A stretch of 64,000 nt of DNA from Clostridiales bacterium (GTDB lineage Bacteria > Bacillota > Clostridia > Oscillospirales > Oscillospiraceae): assembly GCA_012838665.1 (NCBI GenBank), contig DUOX01000023.1, forward strand, positions 1 through 64,000. The letters are read 5' to 3'. The notes beneath the pieces were generated by a model that was not told the origin of the DNA, made no database searches, and saw only the letters and a program-made list of their open reading frames with translations. Position 1 is the first letter of the stretch. Every line of letters begins with the position of its first letter. Below, in pieces: positions 62,239 through 64,000 of the stretch. A program made the position numbers and the translations under genes.

Positions 62239-64000
62239 ATGTGTGATAAATATAAGTTTGATAATGTTGTCCGCTCGACTGCATGGTCTCCTGGTCCCGG
62301 CTGTCATGGTGGCTGTGGTGTGAAGTTATATGTAAAGGACAATAAGGTTGTCCGCGTTGAAGGCGATGAAGAACATCCGTTTAACCACGGAAGAAGTTGC
62401 CCGCGAATGATGGCTCTCACACAGTACATGTATCATCCGGAGAGGTTTCTCTATCCCCTCAAGCGCGTGGGAAAAAGAGGAGAGGGGAAGTTCGAAAGAA
62501 TCAGTTGGGATGAAGCATTTGACACAATTGAACAGAGATTTAACGAGATTAAAGAAAAATATGGACCTGAGGCGGTAATTTTTGCTCAGGGCACGGGACG
62601 TGACATCGGCGGTGCCATATCCTTTTTGTGCTATTCCTTTGGCAGCCCAAACTGGGTTCAACTGGGACTTTCCGGGCAATCCTGCTACACCCCCCGCCTG
62701 GGTGCCATGACAATGGTGCAGGGAGCGCCATGTGTAGCTGACTGTGGTCAGTTTTTTGAGAAACGCTACGATGACGAGAGATACCAGCTTCCCAAATATA
62801 TAGTAATCTGGGGTCAGGACCCCTCGGCCGGATGCCCGGATGCTTTCATGGGCGCCTGGGTAGTCGACTGCATGAAGCGTGGAACAAAACTGATTTGCAT
62901 AGACCCCAGAAATACGTTTTACACCTCCCGGGCAGAGCATTTCCTTCAAATCCGCCCTGGCACTGACGGCGCCCTTGCAATGGGAATGCTGAACCTTATT
63001 ATTGAAAATAAGTGGTACGATGCCGAATTTGTCGAAAAGTGGTGCCATGGATTTGAAGAACTGGCGGAAAGATGCAAGGAATATCCTCTGCAAAAGGTTT
63101 CTCAGATAACAGGTATACCTCAGGAGGATATCTTTGCCGCAACCAAGGCTTATGCCACAAACAACCCGTCGTCAATTCACTGGGGCGTTCCCATTGACAT
63201 GTGTCCCGAAGGTACAACCGTGGCTCAGGCAATTTCCCTTTTATGGTGTCTCACGGGCAATCTAGACGTACCGGGTGGAAACGTAATAGCAAGACCTGCC
63301 TTTTTGATAACAACATACCCCTATGATACCCAGCAGATGAAAGATCTTTACGGCGAGGGTATCATGGATTTCATAAATACTAAGCGGGCGGGAGCCGACC
63401 AATACAAATATTTGGCGAACTTCCGCGGCTGGGCACAGCCGGACCTGATGGTCCAGCAAATGATATACGGTAAACCCTACCCCATAAAGGCCGCCTGGAT
63501 ACAGACTACCAACGTGCTGGGCGGTCAGGCGGCCGACCTGAACAAGCACTATGAAGCCCTTATGAACATGGAGTTTAATGTGGTAGTGGATACGTTTCAC
63601 AATCCCACTACCATGGCCGTGGCGGATATTATCCTTCCGGCGGCGACCTTTGCCGAGAAGGAGAGTTTTCGTACATGGTATACTCCTTTGCAGATTATCA
63701 ATCCTGCTGTACAGGTAGGAGAGTGCAAGTCTGACTGGGAAATCAATCTTGAGCTTGCAAGAAGATTTAACCCGTCCATACGGGAGAAGTATCCCACCTT
63801 CCAGCATCTTGTTAATGAAAGGATAGGAGCTCACGGTTTTACCTATCAGAAGCTGAGGGATGAGCATAACGGCTGGGTTTATCCCACTGAAGGTCCCTCC
63901 GTCCCGTACAAGCGATATGAAACCGGCCTGCTTCGACGGGATGGAAAACCGGGATTTGAAACCCCCACCGGAAAGGTGGAGCTATGGTCCACAAGGCACG
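62239..64000 (+). CDS. Second Mo/W-bisPGD oxidoreductase, cut by window end
   Basis: 587 codons are open from ATG 62239 to the last base with no stop. It is a paralogue of the enzyme at 55518. The cluster motif is C22-x3-C26 (GPGCHGGCGVKL) with the later Cys in RSCPRM, again missing the first Cys. The probable metal ligand is the Cys in GQSCYTPRLGAM. LDVPGGNVIARP and TPTGKVELWST are shared. C2 could in principle be an extra ligand. About 190 residues should lie beyond the window. GGAAGGGTGTGACACAT precedes the start. Its small subunit is either further downstream or the one at 55177. Confidence 0.85.
   Translation, partial: MCDKYKFDNVVRSTAWSPGPGCHGGCGVKLYVKDNKVVRVEGDEEHPFNHGRSCPRMMALTQYMYHPERFLYPLKRVGKRGEGKFERISWDEAFDTIEQRFNEIKEKYGPEAVIFAQGTGRDIGGAISFLCYSFGSPNWVQLGLSGQSCYTPRLGAMTMVQGAPCVADCGQFFEKRYDDERYQLPKYIVIWGQDPSAGCPDAFMGAWVVDCMKRGTKLICIDPRNTFYTSRAEHFLQIRPGTDGALAMGMLNLIIENKWYDAEFVEKWCHGFEELAERCKEYPLQKVSQITGIPQEDIFAATKAYATNNPSSIHWGVPIDMCPEGTTVAQAISLLWCLTGNLDVPGGNVIARPAFLITTYPYDTQQMKDLYGEGIMDFINTKRAGADQYKYLANFRGWAQPDLMVQQMIYGKPYPIKAAWIQTTNVLGGQAADLNKHYEALMNMEFNVVVDTFHNPTTMAVADIILPAATFAEKESFRTWYTPLQIINPAVQVGECKSDWEINLELARRFNPSIREKYPTFQHLVNERIGAHGFTYQKLRDEHNGWVYPTEGPSVPYKRYETGLLRRDGKPGFETPTGKVELWSTRH

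Overview
The window reads as chromosomal DNA of a strictly anaerobic, probably clostridial (Firmicutes) fermenter. Supporting signs are strong AGGAGG-type ribosome sites, TTGACA/TATAAT promoters, a lipoprotein-type solute-binding protein, separate small and large methylmalonyl-CoA mutase subunits, a sodium-pumping biotin decarboxylase, butyrate kinase with phosphate butyryltransferase, and oxygen-sensitive Fe-S and Mo/W enzymes without Tat signals. I cannot name the species.

Positions 1-11.6 kb are ordinary or decaying genome: a coiled-coil gene tail, a MarR-controlled ABC exporter with a very clear promoter and paired operators, a small membrane protein, an acyltransferase-PAP2 fusion, a sugar phosphatase/mutase with a GH3 glycosidase, a broken TetR-type regulator, a sugar-ABC ATPase fragment and a multi-pass membrane protein. 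Positions 11.6-14.75 kb hold a compact nitrogenase-like operon: a NifH-like ATPase, an odd component-1-like protein with a Gly/His-rich insert, a 142-residue Cys-rich partner and a terminal MarR gene, behind a promoter that carries a perfect inverted repeat.

From 15.5 kb to the end lies a large aromatic-catabolism locus. An amidohydrolase-2 (decarboxylase-like) protein and a MarR regulator precede two tandem pyrogallol-phloroglucinol transhydroxylase-type molybdenum subunits, two matching Fe-S subunits, a branched-chain-amino-acid-type ABC importer, a third Fe-S subunit and a third large subunit. An M29/NicX-like protein and a beta-propeller lactonase follow. After a divergent pseudo-receiver AraC regulator comes an operon that fits the phloroglucinol route step by step: SDR (phloroglucinol reductase candidate), 6-oxocamphor-hydrolase-like crotonase (ring opening of a cyclic beta-diketone), thiolase, BKACE (triacetate cleavage candidate), a free-acid-type 3-hydroxyacid dehydrogenase and butyrate kinase.

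On the opposite strand (44-53.6 kb) a second BKACE, dehydrogenase and thiolase set is joined in one operon to methylmalonyl-CoA mutase, a MeaB-epimerase fusion and a complete Na+-translocating methylmalonyl-CoA decarboxylase. This suggests a branch that yields succinyl-CoA and then propionyl-CoA. From 54.1 kb a further plus-strand module carries phosphate butyryltransferase, a two-cluster Fe-S subunit, an acetylene-hydratase/catechol-dehydroxylase-like Mo/W enzyme, three cyclase-family hydrolases, LysR, a second SDR and a second Mo/W enzyme cut by the window end.

Taken together, the genes suggest import of hydroxylated aromatic acids, decarboxylation, rearrangement or removal of ring hydroxyls, reduction, hydrolytic ring opening, thiolytic cleavage and energy conservation through acyl phosphates and a sodium pump. 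The gallate/phloroglucinol backbone is known biochemistry. The extra enzyme sets and the nitrogenase-like operon are the parts most likely to be new. All functional calls come from reading motifs; no database search was run.
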